From Pelagimonas phthalicica (GTDB taxonomy: Bacteria > Pseudomonadota > Alphaproteobacteria > Rhodobacterales > Rhodobacteraceae): a stretch of DNA of 64,000 nt. Shown here in pieces: positions 8,237 to 16,150 of this stretch. The DNA is taken from positions 1,426,001 to 1,490,000 of the forward strand of contig NZ_SOAP01000001.1 of assembly GCF_004364805.1 (NCBI RefSeq), in the 5' to 3' direction. The first letter of the stretch is position 1. Each line of letters starts with the position of its first letter. A program made the translations under genes and the position numbers. The notes beneath the pieces are model-generated. The model made no database searches, was not told where the DNA came from, and saw nothing but the letters and a program-made list of their open reading frames with translations.

Positions 8237-8455
8237 TCAGTCGGAACCCGACGAAGATGCCAGAGCAGCACCAACCAGAACAACACCGGCGATGATTGCA
8301 ACGGTGGACATGCCACCCGAAGAGCTTGCAGCTGCTACAGGAACAGCGTCATAGCCATCATCAACAGTGGTGGTAGGGGCAGTGTCGTAGCCGCCAGCAG
8401 CGGCAGCGGTTGCAACGGCGGCGGATGCCAGCACGGAAGCGATCAGCTTTTTCAT
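8237..8455 (-). CDS. Small exported or membrane-anchored protein of unknown function
   Basis: This 72-aa protein begins MKKLIASVLASAAVATAAAA, a clear signal peptide. A short Asp/Thr-rich segment (YDTAPTTTVDDGYDAVP) follows. A C-terminal hydrophobic helix (MSTVAIIAGVVLVGAALASSS) then ends at a Ser/Asp tail. The layout suggests a tail-anchored periplasmic peptide. Similar short proteins with a signal peptide and C-terminal glycine/alanine helix are common in Rhodobacteraceae. The ATG at 8455 is preferred over an in-frame start 47 codons upstream because it carries the signal peptide. It is a one-gene unit with its own strong terminator. Confidence 0.7.
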   Translation of the reverse strand: MKKLIASVLASAAVATAAAAGGYDTAPTTTVDDGYDAVPVAAASSSGGMSTVAIIAGVVLVGAALASSSGSD

Positions 8456-8697
8456 TTCAAACTCCATCAAAAATAGCGGCTTCACGCGATTCGTAGCGGA
8501 TTTGAGGATAAATCGCCAGCTAAAATCCTGCCAACCAATACCCTTTGGCGGGAAAACGCCCTTTGATTGCTGTTTTTGGGCAACGCACTGACACAATTGT
8601 TAGTAAATTGAACAGGAATGGTTAACCCAATCCCCAAAGGTTACTCATTTCGCCTGCTTTCTAGGCACATCTACATGACAGCTTCGCCATAGCCTTC

Positions 8698-8819
8698 TTG
8701 ACTCACCATGCGTGATCTCTTAGACCGCCCCCAACTATCCGGGAGAGTTGTGTCTTCCGGTCCCTTGGGTTTGCCCGGGATCGCCCTCCGTCAGCGCGTT
8801 GCGCCCACGGGGGCTTTCG
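8698..8819 (+). promoter_or_regulatory. Promoter and structured leader candidate upstream of ffh
   Basis: The 460-bp gap between the small exported gene and ffh contains a promoter-like TTGACT (8698-8703), a 17-nt spacer and TAGACC (8721-8726). The RNA from about 8733 would fold: CAACT/AGTTG near its 5' end, then GCCCTCCGT/ACGGGGGC (8783-8814, one bulge) followed by TTT. This could be a structured 5' leader or a short independent RNA ending at the hairpin. It does not contain the conserved GGTC/GGAAG core of SRP RNA. Confidence 0.35.
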
Positions 8820-8918
8820 CGCATTTGGCTTAGTACAGCGCTAGGGTTTGCAAATCGGCACTTTGGATCCCAGATGATCCTCAGTCCTTATATATATACG
8901 GCACGAGGAGCACGCGCC

Positions 8919-10436
8919 ATGTTTGAAAATCTGTCCGAACGCCTTGGCGGCGTCTTTGACCGGCTGACCAAGCAGGGTGCCCTGTCTGCGGATGACGTAA
9001 AAACCGCCCTGCGCGAGGTGCGCGTCGCCCTGCTCGAAGCGGACGTCTCCCTGCCCGTTGCCCGCCAATTCATCAAAGCTGTCGAAAAGAAAGCCACCGG
9101 CGCGTCGGTCACCAAATCGGTGACACCGGGCCAGCAGGTGGTAAAGATCGTCCATGACGAGTTGATCGCAGTTCTCGCAGGCGAAGGTGAGCCTGGCGCG
9201 TTGAAGATCGACAGCCCGCCCGCGCCGATCCTGATGGTCGGCCTGCAAGGCTCGGGTAAGACCACAACCACCGCGAAACTGGCCAAACGCCTGACCGAAC
9301 GTGACGGTAAAAAAGTCCTGATGGCCTCTCTCGACGTCAACCGACCGGCAGCAATGGAACAGCTGGAGATCCTCGGCAAGCAAATCGGTGTCGCCACCCT
9401 GCCCATCGTCAAAGGCGAAGACCCGGTCACCATCGCCAAACGCGCCAAGACCCAAGCGTCCTTGGGTGGTTATGACGTCTATATGCTCGACACGGCTGGA
9501 CGCTTGTCGATCGACGAAGAGCTGATGCAGCAAGTCGAAGCGGTCCGTGACGTTGCCAACCCACGTGAAACCCTGCTGGTTGTTGACGGCTTGACCGGTC
9601 AGGACGCCGTGCATACCGCCGAAAACTTTGACGACCGCATCGGCATCACCGGCGTCGCCCTGACCCGGATGGATGGCGACGGGCGTGGCGGTGCCGCCCT
9701 TTCCATGCGCGCCGTCACCGGCAAGCCGATCAAGTTCGTCGGTCTTGGTGAAAAGATGGACGCGCTGGAAACATTCGAACCCGAGCGTGTCGCAGGCCGT
9801 ATCCTTGGCATGGGTGACATCGTTGCCCTGGTGGAAAAAGCCCAGCAAACGCTGGAGGCCGAACAGGCCGAGCGCATGATGAAGCGCTTTTCCAAGGGCC
9901 AGTTCAATATGAACGACCTCAAGATGCAGCTTGAACAGATGATCAAGATGGGCGGCATGGAAGGCATGATGCAAATGATGCCGGGCATGGGCAAAATGGC
10001 CAAACAGGCGACCGAGGCCGGGATGGATGACAAGGTGCTGAAACAGCAGATCGCCCTGATCCAGTCCATGACCAAGAAAGAGCGCGCCAATCCGCAGCTG
10101 CTCCAAGCCTCGCGCAAGAAACGTATCGCAGCCGGGGCTGGCATGGAGGTCTCCGACCTCAATAAACTGCTAAAAATGCAGCGCCAAATGTCCGACATGA
10201 TGAAGAAAATGGGCAAGATGGGCAAAGGCGGCATGCTGAAACAAGCCATGAAGGGCATGTTCGGCAAAGGCGGCATGCCATCGGGCATGGGTGACATGGC
10301 CGGGATGGACCCGTCGAAAATGGACCCCGCCGCCATGGAGGCCGCGGCCAAGCAGCTAGGCATGGGCGGCAAACTGCCCGGCTTGGGCGGCGCTGGCCTG
10401 CCCCCGGGCCTCTCTGGTTTTGGCAAAAAGAAATAA
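8919..10436 (+). CDS. ffh: Signal recognition particle protein Ffh
   Basis: This 505-aa SRP54 GTPase binds signal sequences of nascent membrane proteins and, with SRP RNA and FtsY, targets ribosomes to the membrane. The N domain is at about 1-85. The G domain shows VGLQGSGKTTTTAKLAK (G1), DTAGR (G3) and LTRMDGDGRGG (G4 region). The M domain from about 320 is extremely methionine- and glycine-rich, ending in GLPPGLSGFGKKK. The start at 8919 (MFENLSERLGGVFDRL) is the family N terminus, with AGGAG nine bases upstream. It heads a conserved alphaproteobacterial cluster with rpsP, rimM and trmD. Confidence 0.97.
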   Translation: MFENLSERLGGVFDRLTKQGALSADDVKTALREVRVALLEADVSLPVARQFIKAVEKKATGASVTKSVTPGQQVVKIVHDELIAVLAGEGEPGALKIDSPPAPILMVGLQGSGKTTTTAKLAKRLTERDGKKVLMASLDVNRPAAMEQLEILGKQIGVATLPIVKGEDPVTIAKRAKTQASLGGYDVYMLDTAGRLSIDEELMQQVEAVRDVANPRETLLVVDGLTGQDAVHTAENFDDRIGITGVALTRMDGDGRGGAALSMRAVTGKPIKFVGLGEKMDALETFEPERVAGRILGMGDIVALVEKAQQTLEAEQAERMMKRFSKGQFNMNDLKMQLEQMIKMGGMEGMMQMMPGMGKMAKQATEAGMDDKVLKQQIALIQSMTKKERANPQLLQASRKKRIAAGAGMEVSDLNKLLKMQRQMSDMMKKMGKMGKGGMLKQAMKGMFGKGGMPSGMGDMAGMDPSKMDPAAMEAAAKQLGMGGKLPGLGGAGLPPGLSGFGKKK

Positions 10437-10438
10437 GG

Positions 10439-10470
10439 TCTTCTTCTTGGTCCAAATACTCTCCCCGAAG
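10439..10470 (-). repeat. Rhodobacteraceae-type intergenic repeat motif, copy 2
   Basis: On the minus strand the short gap after ffh reads cttcggggagagtatttgga then ccaagaagaa, matching the core of the copy at 555-620 (GG.TATTT.G..CC.AAGAA). It lies just past the ffh stop codon. Confidence 0.5.
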
Positions 10471-10514
10471 GGGGCCAACCTCTTACCAAACGACACGCGA
10501 ACACACTGAACACC

Positions 10515-11036
10515 ATGCCTGCACCCAGCCTCGAAACCCCACGCTTGCGCCTGCGCCACCATGTCCTGTCGGACATGGATGCCTTTGCTGCGTTTTTCGC
10601 GGGCAAACGGGCAGAGCATGTGGATGCGCCACAGAACAAGACGCATCTGTGGTATGGGTTCAGTTCCGAGGTCGGGTCTTGGGATCTGGTTGGGTTTGGC
10701 GGCTGGGCTGTGGAAACCAAAGACGGGGCGCTGATCGGGCAAGTGTCCATCACCCACCCGCCACATTTCCCCGAACGCGAAATCGGCTGGATCCTGTTTG
10801 ATGGCTATGAGGGCCAAGGGTACATGACCGAAGCGGCCACAGCCGCGCTGCATTGGGCCTGGGAACAGGGCATGACCAGCTTGGTCAGCTATATCGATCG
10901 CAACAATGCCCGCTCCATTGCGCTGGCGGAACGTTTGGGGGCCCAATTGGATCCGGCCGCCAAGACCTATGATGATGTCGACGTTGTCTACCGCCACAGC
11001 CCCGATATCGATGGCAATGCGGAGGCCTATTCATGA
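10515..11036 (+). CDS. GNAT-family N-acetyltransferase (RimJ-like), tandem copy 1
   Basis: This 173-aa protein starts LETPRLRLRHHVLSDMDAF, typical of RimJ/RimL-like acetyltransferases. The acetyl-CoA pyrophosphate loop appears as DGYEGQGYMTEAA, and NARSIALAERLGAQ forms the C-terminal helix. The substrate may be a protein N terminus, an amino acid or an antibiotic-like compound; sequence alone cannot decide. It is the first of five consecutive paralogous GNAT genes, overlapping the next by 4 nt (ATGA). Confidence 0.85.
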   Translation: MPAPSLETPRLRLRHHVLSDMDAFAAFFAGKRAEHVDAPQNKTHLWYGFSSEVGSWDLVGFGGWAVETKDGALIGQVSITHPPHFPEREIGWILFDGYEGQGYMTEAATAALHWAWEQGMTSLVSYIDRNNARSIALAERLGAQLDPAAKTYDDVDVVYRHSPDIDGNAEAYS

Positions 11037-11563
11037 GCCTGACCCAAGCCCCGATCCTTGAGACCAAAAACCTGATCCTGCGTGGCCCTGAAAAGCTCGA
11101 CGCAGAGGCGGTGATTGCCTTCCTGCTCGACCAGGACCGCGCCGAAGGCTTTGGGGCCTCGCCCAATCGCGGCGATGCCTGGCGGTGGTTCACCTTGAAT
11201 GTCGGTCACTGGCATTGGCACGGCTACGGTTACTTTGTCATCGAAGACAAGGTCACGGGCAAACCTGCCGGCATTTGCGGCATTTGGAACCCCGAAGGCT
11301 GGCCAGAGCCGGAAATCGGCTGGGTGGTTTTCGCAGGCTTTGAGGGCAAGGGCATCGCCTATGAGGCGGCTTTGCGTGTGCGCCGCTACGCCTATGAAGA
11401 TCTGGGTTTCACGACCCTGACCTCAAATATCGTGCCGTCTAACACCCGTTCACAGGCATTGGCCAAGCGGCTGGGTGCCGTTTATGAGCGCACCTATGAA
11501 AACGTCGCCATGGGCGAAGACGAGCTGTGGCGCCATCCCGGCCCGGATGAGGTGCTGTCATGA
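11033..11563 (+). CDS. GNAT-family N-acetyltransferase, tandem copy 2
   Basis: This 176-aa paralogue has LETKNLILRGPEKLDAEAV at the N terminus, the CoA loop AGFEGKGIAYEAAL and NTRSQALAKRLGAVYE at the C terminus. NVGHWHWHGYGYFVIEDK shares the GHW...GYG block with copies 3 to 5. It overlaps both neighbouring GNAT genes by 4 nt, so it is translated as part of one operon. Confidence 0.85.
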   Translation: MSLTQAPILETKNLILRGPEKLDAEAVIAFLLDQDRAEGFGASPNRGDAWRWFTLNVGHWHWHGYGYFVIEDKVTGKPAGICGIWNPEGWPEPEIGWVVFAGFEGKGIAYEAALRVRRYAYEDLGFTTLTSNIVPSNTRSQALAKRLGAVYERTYENVAMGEDELWRHPGPDEVLS

Positions 11564-12072
11564 CCCGCACCCTGAGCACAGAGCGCCTGATCCTGCGCCC
11601 TCCGGCCCCAAAGGACGCCGCCGCCACAACCGCCTTTTACCAGACGGAGCGGTCGCAATATGTCGGTGGCTTTGTGCCCGAATTCCGAGCCTTTTCCAAT
11701 TTCTGCGCCATGCTGGGCCATTGGGACGTGCGCGGCTACGGTCTTTGGGCGGTTACGACCAAGGAGTCGGATGACATTATCGGCCTTGTCGGCCCCTACT
11801 ACCCGCAGGGCTGGCCGGAAACTGAAATCGGCTGGCTGATGTTTGACGGGTCTGAGGGCAAAGGTTTTGCCTTTGAAGCCGCGCAGGCCGCCATTAAGGA
11901 TGCCCGCGACACATTGGGTTGGACCAATATCGTCCACTATATCGCCCCAGAGAACGCGCGCTCGATCACCTTGGCCGAACGGCTCGGCGCGCAACGCGAT
12001 CCAAACGCGACGGTCCCAAAACCCGAAGACCCCTGTCTCGTCTATCGCCAGCCAATCGCGGGGGCGTCATGA
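11560..12072 (+). CDS. GNAT-family N-acetyltransferase, tandem copy 3
   Basis: This 170-aa paralogue has LSTERLILRPPAPKDAAAT, a GHWDVRGYGLWAV block, the CoA loop DGSEGKGFAFEAAQ, and ENARSITLAERLGAQRDP. The conserved GW.E.EIGW segment (GWPETEIGWLMF) precedes the CoA loop, as in copies 1, 2 and 5. It overlaps its neighbours by 4 nt each. Confidence 0.85.
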   Translation: MTRTLSTERLILRPPAPKDAAATTAFYQTERSQYVGGFVPEFRAFSNFCAMLGHWDVRGYGLWAVTTKESDDIIGLVGPYYPQGWPETEIGWLMFDGSEGKGFAFEAAQAAIKDARDTLGWTNIVHYIAPENARSITLAERLGAQRDPNATVPKPEDPCLVYRQPIAGAS

Positions 12073-12662
12073 CCGACAAACCTACCCTCGCCCCTTGCGA
12101 AAAGCATCGCCCCGGCCCCGCGGCCCGTCAGGCCGCGCGCCTTGGTGGCAAGATCCCATCGCTCGACACGCGTCGCCTGCAACTGCGCGCACCGCGTATC
12201 TATGACTTCAAGGCCTATGCCAAGATCATGGAAAGCGACCGGTCCATCCTGATGGGCGGCCCCTTTACCCGTGCCGAAGCCTGGGCCGAATTCACCGGGT
12301 ATTCCGCGCTATGGCTGCTGCATGGCCATGGGCTTTGGACCATTGACGCGCAGACCACACCCTCGGCGGGCTTTGTGCTCTTGGGCTATGAATACGAAGA
12401 CCCCGAGGCCGAGCTGGGCATTTTCCTGACCGAAGAGGCCGAGGGGCACGGCTATGCCGAAGAGGCCATGATCGCCGCCCGGGACTATGCTTTTGACGCT
12501 TTAAAATGGGACAGCGTCGCGTCTTTTGTCGATCCGGACAATGATCGTTGCATCCGTTTGATGGAAAAACTGGGTGCCGCGCGCGACAGCGAACTCGAAG
12601 CAACCCTGTCCTCTGACGGGCATACCTATGCCTATCGCCACAGCGCAAAAGGAGCATCCTGA
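12069..12662 (+). CDS. GNAT-family N-acetyltransferase, tandem copy 4
   Basis: This 197-aa paralogue carries an extra N-terminal stretch of about 35 residues (MTDKPTLAPCEKHRPGPAAR onward) before LDTRRLQLRAPRIYDFKAY. The CoA loop reads EEAEGHGYAEEAMIAARDY and the end contains DNDRCIRLMEKLGAARD. The ATG at 12069 overlaps the previous stop (ATGA) and is preferred to an upstream start at 11919 that would run far into copy 3. Its last base is the first base of the copy 5 start codon. Confidence 0.82.
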   Translation: MTDKPTLAPCEKHRPGPAARQAARLGGKIPSLDTRRLQLRAPRIYDFKAYAKIMESDRSILMGGPFTRAEAWAEFTGYSALWLLHGHGLWTIDAQTTPSAGFVLLGYEYEDPEAELGIFLTEEAEGHGYAEEAMIAARDYAFDALKWDSVASFVDPDNDRCIRLMEKLGAARDSELEATLSSDGHTYAYRHSAKGAS

Positions 12663-13264
12663 TGGTCCATCGCGATATTCCTGTCCTCGAAACCAAGCGC
12701 CTGCAATTGCGCGCGCCCGAGCCCGAGGATTACCCGAACTTCAAGGCGACCTTTGCCAGCTACCGCTCGCGCTTTATGGGCGGGCCGCTGAATGAATATG
12801 AAGCCTGGATGCTCTATGCCTCTGAAATCGGCCATTGGGAAATCCGTGGCTATGGCATGTGGATGATCCACCTCAAGGATACAGATGAAACCGTCGGCAT
12901 GGCCGGGGGCTGGTTCCCGGCGAAATGGCCGGAGCGGGAAATTGCCTGGATCATTTGGCCTGACCAATCGGGCAAGGGTTATGCGCTAGAGGCCGCTGAC
13001 CGCGTGCGCCGCTATTTCTACCATGATCTCGGCTGGGACACCGCCGTGTCCTATATCGACCCGAAAAACCTGGAAGCGATCCGTTTGGCGGAACGTCTGG
13101 GCTGCACCAAAGATGCCTCGGCCGCCACCGTTGACGGCCATGACGCGGTCTATCGCCACCCATCCCTGGAAGAGCTGCAAAGCCAGCTAGGCCACGGGAT
13201 CGATATGGAAATCGCGCATTACCAGGATCCGCTCTTTAAACCGAAAGGCTGGGCACTTGACTGA
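12662..13264 (+). CDS. GNAT-family N-acetyltransferase, tandem copy 5
   Basis: This 200-aa paralogue has LETKRLQLRAPEPEDYPNF, GHWEIRGYGMWMIHLKD, the CoA loop PDQSGKGYALEAADRVRRY and NLEAIRLAERLGCTKD. It ends with about 25 extra residues (HGIDMEIAHYQDPLFKPKG) that the other copies lack. It overlaps copy 4 by 1 nt (TGATG) and is followed after a single base by the chorismate mutase ATG, so the acetyltransferase array and that gene probably share a transcript. Confidence 0.85.
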   Translation: MVHRDIPVLETKRLQLRAPEPEDYPNFKATFASYRSRFMGGPLNEYEAWMLYASEIGHWEIRGYGMWMIHLKDTDETVGMAGGWFPAKWPEREIAWIIWPDQSGKGYALEAADRVRRYFYHDLGWDTAVSYIDPKNLEAIRLAERLGCTKDASAATVDGHDAVYRHPSLEELQSQLGHGIDMEIAHYQDPLFKPKGWALD

Positions 13265-13265
13265 T

Positions 13266-13562
13266 ATGACCGACGCAACCGCACGCGCCGCCGAGCTGCT
13301 GAAAGAGCACCGCGAAAGCATCGACCGCCTCGATGCGATCCTCGTCTATACTCTGGGCGAGCGGTTCAAACACACGCAGGCTGTTGGGGTTCTGAAAGCC
13401 CAACATGACCTCCCGCCCTCCGACCCCGCGCGCGAAGAAAAACAGATTGCGCGGCTCGAAGACCTTGCGAACCGGGCCAATCTTGACCCGGAATTCGCCA
13501 AGAAATTCCTGAATTTCATCATTCAGGAAGTGATCCAACACCACAAACAACACCAATCCTGA
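13266..13562 (+). CDS. Chorismate mutase (AroQ type)
   Basis: This all-helical domain of about 98 aa should convert chorismate to prephenate for Phe/Tyr synthesis. Visible features are [20 protein letters not shown] (helix 1 with the active-site Arg), [20 protein letters not shown] (Lys region) and DPAREEKQI (Asp/Arg-Glu motif), then a C-terminal helix. The ATG at 13266 lies one base past the preceding GNAT stop; a TTG at 13257 would add three residues. It is the stand-alone form commonly found next to rpsP in alphaproteobacteria. Confidence 0.85.
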   Translation: MTDATARAAELLKEHRESIDRLDAILVYTLGERFKHTQAVGVLKAQHDLPPSDPAREEKQIARLEDLANRANLDPEFAKKFLNFIIQEVIQHHKQHQS

Positions 13563-13605
13563 CGCGCCCTCCGCGTCACACTGCCATCTCAAGGAGAACA
13601 ACAAA

Positions 13606-13971
13606 ATGGCTATCAAAATCCGTCTGGCCCGTGGCGGCTCCAAAAAGCGCCCCTTCTACCGCATTGTTGCTGCTGACTCGCGTATGCCACGCGATGGCCG
13701 CTTCATCGAAAAGCTGGGCACCTACAACCCGCTGCTGCCAAAAGACAGCGAAGAGCGCGTGAAAATGGACATCGAGCGCGTTCAGTACTGGCTGGGTGAA
13801 GGCGCACAGGTCACCGACCGTGTGTCTCGCTTCCTCGAAGCGGCTGACGTTGTTGCCAAGAAAGAGCGCAACAACCCCAAGAAAGGTGCCCCAGGCAAGA
13901 AAGCCGTTGAGCGCGCCGAAGAAAAAGCCGCCAAGGCCGCAGAAGCAGCGGAAGCTGCCGCAGAAGAGTAA
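13606..13971 (+). CDS. rpsP: 30S ribosomal protein S16
   Basis: This 121-aa protein starts [20 protein letters not shown], the S16 signature, with [15 protein letters not shown] and a [17 protein letters not shown] segment. A long Ala/Glu/Lys tail (after residue about 85) is normal for alphaproteobacterial S16. AAGGAG lies nine bases before the ATG. S16 is needed for 30S assembly and is encoded with the ribosome-maturation genes rimM and trmD further on. Confidence 0.97.
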   Translation: MAIKIRLARGGSKKRPFYRIVAADSRMPRDGRFIEKLGTYNPLLPKDSEERVKMDIERVQYWLGEGAQVTDRVSRFLEAADVVAKKERNNPKKGAPGKKAVERAEEKAAKAAEAAEAAAEE

Positions 13972-13984
13972 TTTCTCTTTTGCT

Positions 13985-14015
13985 CCCGGCGAGGCCCACC
14001 CTCGCCGGGGATTTT
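13985..14015 (+). terminator. Terminator or attenuating hairpin after rpsP
   Basis: A perfect 10-bp stem CCCGGCGAGG / CCTCGCCGGG with a 5-nt loop, then GATTTT. It lies 13 nt past the rpsP stop and would reduce read-through into rimM. Confidence 0.65.
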
Positions 14016-14036
14016 CCCTAGCCCAAGAGGCGTCTC

Positions 14037-14183
14037 ATGTTCCGCCTGATCCGGCTTGTGATCTTTGTGCTGTTTGCGTTCCTCGCAGGCATCCTGTTTG
14101 AACGTGACAATCAGAAAACACTCTGCGATCAATCCGGGGGCTCTTGGGCCGACGGGATGTGCAGCATTGGGGGCAAATCATGA
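14037..14183 (+). CDS. 48-aa membrane protein between rpsP and rimM
   Basis: This short reading frame encodes an N-terminal membrane helix ([20 protein letters not shown]) followed by [20 protein letters not shown] and MCSIGGKS. The two Cys, ten residues apart in the exported tail, could form a disulfide. Its TGA overlaps the rimM ATG (ATGA), indicating coupled translation. The coupling and the clean membrane-anchor layout argue that it is a real gene. I recall similar short frames at this place in related genomes, but no function. Confidence 0.65.
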   Translation: MFRLIRLVIFVLFAFLAGILFERDNQKTLCDQSGGSWADGMCSIGGKS

Positions 14184-14689
14184 CGGACAAAATCTGTGTC
14201 GGAGCATTGGCCGGTGCCTTTGGCGTGCATGGCGAGGTTCGTCTGAAAAGCTTTACCGCCGATCCCGAAGCGATTGCTGATTATGTGCCACTGACCTCTG
14301 AGGACGGGGAACAGGTCTTTGACCAGATCCAACTGACACGGTCGCTTAAGAACGGGTTTGCCGCGCGGATTTCCGGGATCGGCAGCAAGGAAGAGGCAGA
14401 CGCCCTGAAGGGTTTGCAGCTTTTTGCCCCGCGCGATGTGTTGCCCAATTTGCCCGATGACGAGTTTTACCACACTGACCTGATGGGACTTGAGGTGTTT
14501 GACAGCGGTGGCGCGCTATTGGGGCGTGTTCATGCGGTACAAAACCACGGGGCCGAGGATCTGCTGGAGTTGCAGGTTCCGGGATCGTCCAAGACTGTTT
14601 TGATGCCTTTTACCCTGGCAGTGGTGCCCACGGTTGATCTGAGCGCCGGCCGGATTGTTGCCGATCCGCCTGAGGGGTTGTTTGATTAA
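14180..14689 (+). CDS. rimM: Ribosome maturation factor RimM
   Basis: This 169-aa protein starts [20 protein letters not shown], with the GxxxxxxGxxGEVR motif of RimM. The C-terminal PRC-barrel domain is marked by [16 protein letters not shown] and [15 protein letters not shown]. RimM binds S19 and helps mature the 30S head. The start is fixed by the ATGA overlap with the upstream 48-aa gene. It is normally followed directly by trmD; here nearly 3 kb of other DNA intervenes. Confidence 0.95.
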   Translation: MTDKICVGALAGAFGVHGEVRLKSFTADPEAIADYVPLTSEDGEQVFDQIQLTRSLKNGFAARISGIGSKEEADALKGLQLFAPRDVLPNLPDDEFYHTDLMGLEVFDSGGALLGRVHAVQNHGAEDLLELQVPGSSKTVLMPFTLAVVPTVDLSAGRIVADPPEGLFD

Positions 14690-14756
14690 GCCCAAACCGG
14701 TCATCATGGACGCGTGCATTTCAACACGCGCCCGCTTTCACTTCCGGCCAGGCGGA

Positions 14757-16103
14757 TTACAAAGACCCGTCTTGCACAATCCAGACGACATCATAGATGC
14801 CGCTCTTCTCACCGCCAAGCGCCTGGGTCGCCTGGGTCAGTGTCAGCCCATCTCGCGTTTTTAGCTGTACGAAACGTTTTTGCTCTCCGATGTCATTGTA
14901 TTCCTGCTCTGGGGTATGCAAGTTCAGGTCTTCTACGACAGCCTGCTCGTTATCTTCTGCCGCGTGTACTTCGTATTTGGCAAAGACGTCGGTGCCATGG
15001 CTTTCGCCCACATCATTTACATCTTGCAGTTCCAACAGAACCCCAAGTCCTTCAAGAAACTTTTTGTTGTTCAACATTTGGAAAACCGCATAGTGAACAA
15101 CGGGAACGGTAGGATGAAAGCCTCCAGCGTCATCTGCGAACCTTACCTTTGAAGTAGAGGGTAAGGTATTGTTCTTGGCCCCGTCCTTCAGGATACCCGG
15201 GAACGCTTTTTTGTCTTCATCAACATTGTCTAGGTGCAACGCCTTAAGATGGAACGACAGATCCTGGCACATGTTAATAACAAGATACCTGACCCCAAGA
15301 ACTTTCCAGATCACGTGAACCAGATAGAAGATTGCGACCAGCAAAATCATTCCGATGAGCAAAATACCGACAAAAACAATCGTTCCAAGCACGGTGCCAA
15401 TCGCAACGAGATCGACAGCCCCGGCAAGTTCAGCCGCAGCCTCGTCCAGCGCAACGCCAAAATCCTCGACCTCTTCGCCACCTTCCTCTAGGACATCGAT
15501 GGCTTCCTGGTTAGCGTTACCATCGATTTCTTCGGCTTGTTCCTGGTTCACTGGGGCAAACTGCCCCTCGGTCATCCAATTCATCACATAGGTATATAGC
15601 GCGCGAATTCCGGCCCAAACGCGGGTGACAATTGCCTTGGAGAATAGCGCGGCGCTGATCACTTCGCTTTCTTTGGTCGCGTAATACATAAAACCAAAGG
15701 ATTTGCGATAGCCATTGGCCGAGTTGAAGTGATTGATCTCGACAAAACGAGCGCTATGCGCCCCTTCGGGTACCGCTGACATGTATTCGTCAGGGGCACG
15801 ATCATAGGCCGTCACCTGCATGGTAATGTCGCCCATGATCGCCTCATAGCGGAAATCATTGCCGTCCGCTTCTGGGATCCAGTTTTCTTCTTGGCTCAGA
15901 TAGACAGCCAGCTGCTTGCCAGCATCTGAGTCCTTGGACCCGCTTTCACCGACGATGACATAGTCGATCAGCTCCGTGGTCGCGCTTGTATCCTGATCCA
16001 GAATACGGCGAATGAGTTCCATTTTCTTTGAATCGTGACCTTTGCCGTCGCCCATACACAGGCCGCCGCCTACAGGAAAGTATTTGATTGAGAGTTTTGA
16101 CAT
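14757..16103 (-). CDS. Orphan 448-aa protein with central hydrophobic hairpin
   Basis: I do not recognise this protein. Residues 1-175 are mixed alpha/beta, with Gly-rich FPVGGGLCMGDGKG near the start. Residues 185-230 are strongly acidic and Ala-rich. Residues 231-276 form one long hydrophobic stretch (IGTVLGTIVFVGILLIGMIL, continuing) that could be two tightly packed helices. Residues 285-448 form a second soluble region containing GGFHPTVPVVHYAVFQML. There is no signal peptide. The gene sits opposite to, and between, rimM and trmD. It has visibly lower GC and a much stronger -10 element than its neighbours, which suggests acquisition by transfer. GGGAGGGGG precedes the ATG. A membrane-acting effector is one possible reading only. 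Confidence 0.6.
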   Translation of the reverse strand: MSKLSIKYFPVGGGLCMGDGKGHDSKKMELIRRILDQDTSATTELIDYVIVGESGSKDSDAGKQLAVYLSQEENWIPEADGNDFRYEAIMGDITMQVTAYDRAPDEYMSAVPEGAHSARFVEINHFNSANGYRKSFGFMYYATKESEVISAALFSKAIVTRVWAGIRALYTYVMNWMTEGQFAPVNQEQAEEIDGNANQEAIDVLEEGGEEVEDFGVALDEAAAELAGAVDLVAIGTVLGTIVFVGILLIGMILLVAIFYLVHVIWKVLGVRYLVINMCQDLSFHLKALHLDNVDEDKKAFPGILKDGAKNNTLPSTSKVRFADDAGGFHPTVPVVHYAVFQMLNNKKFLEGLGVLLELQDVNDVGESHGTDVFAKYEVHAAEDNEQAVVEDLNLHTPEQEYNDIGEQKRFVQLKTRDGLTLTQATQALGGEKSGIYDVVWIVQDGSL

Positions 16104-16118
16104 GCCCCCTCCCGGGTA

Positions 16119-16150
16119 ACCTACAATTATAGCACACCTTTAGTGCGCCC
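16119..16150 (-). promoter_or_regulatory. Extended -10 promoter with near-palindrome, orphan gene
   Basis: On the minus strand TGCTATAAT (TATAAT at 16131-16126) is a perfect extended -10 element, placing the start of transcription about 15 nt before the ATG at 16103. The 17 bases before it, GCGCAC-TAAAG-GTGTGC, are an inverted repeat with one mismatch, a candidate operator in place of a recognisable -35. Confidence 0.55.

Noticed and set aside
8640-8918. SRP RNA gene next to ffh
   Set aside because: The conserved GGTC...GGAAG...GCAGC core of SRP RNA is not present on either strand here.
8841-10106. A 421-codon minus-strand frame opposite ffh
   Set aside because: It mirrors Ffh codons and has no ribosome-binding site or recognised domain.
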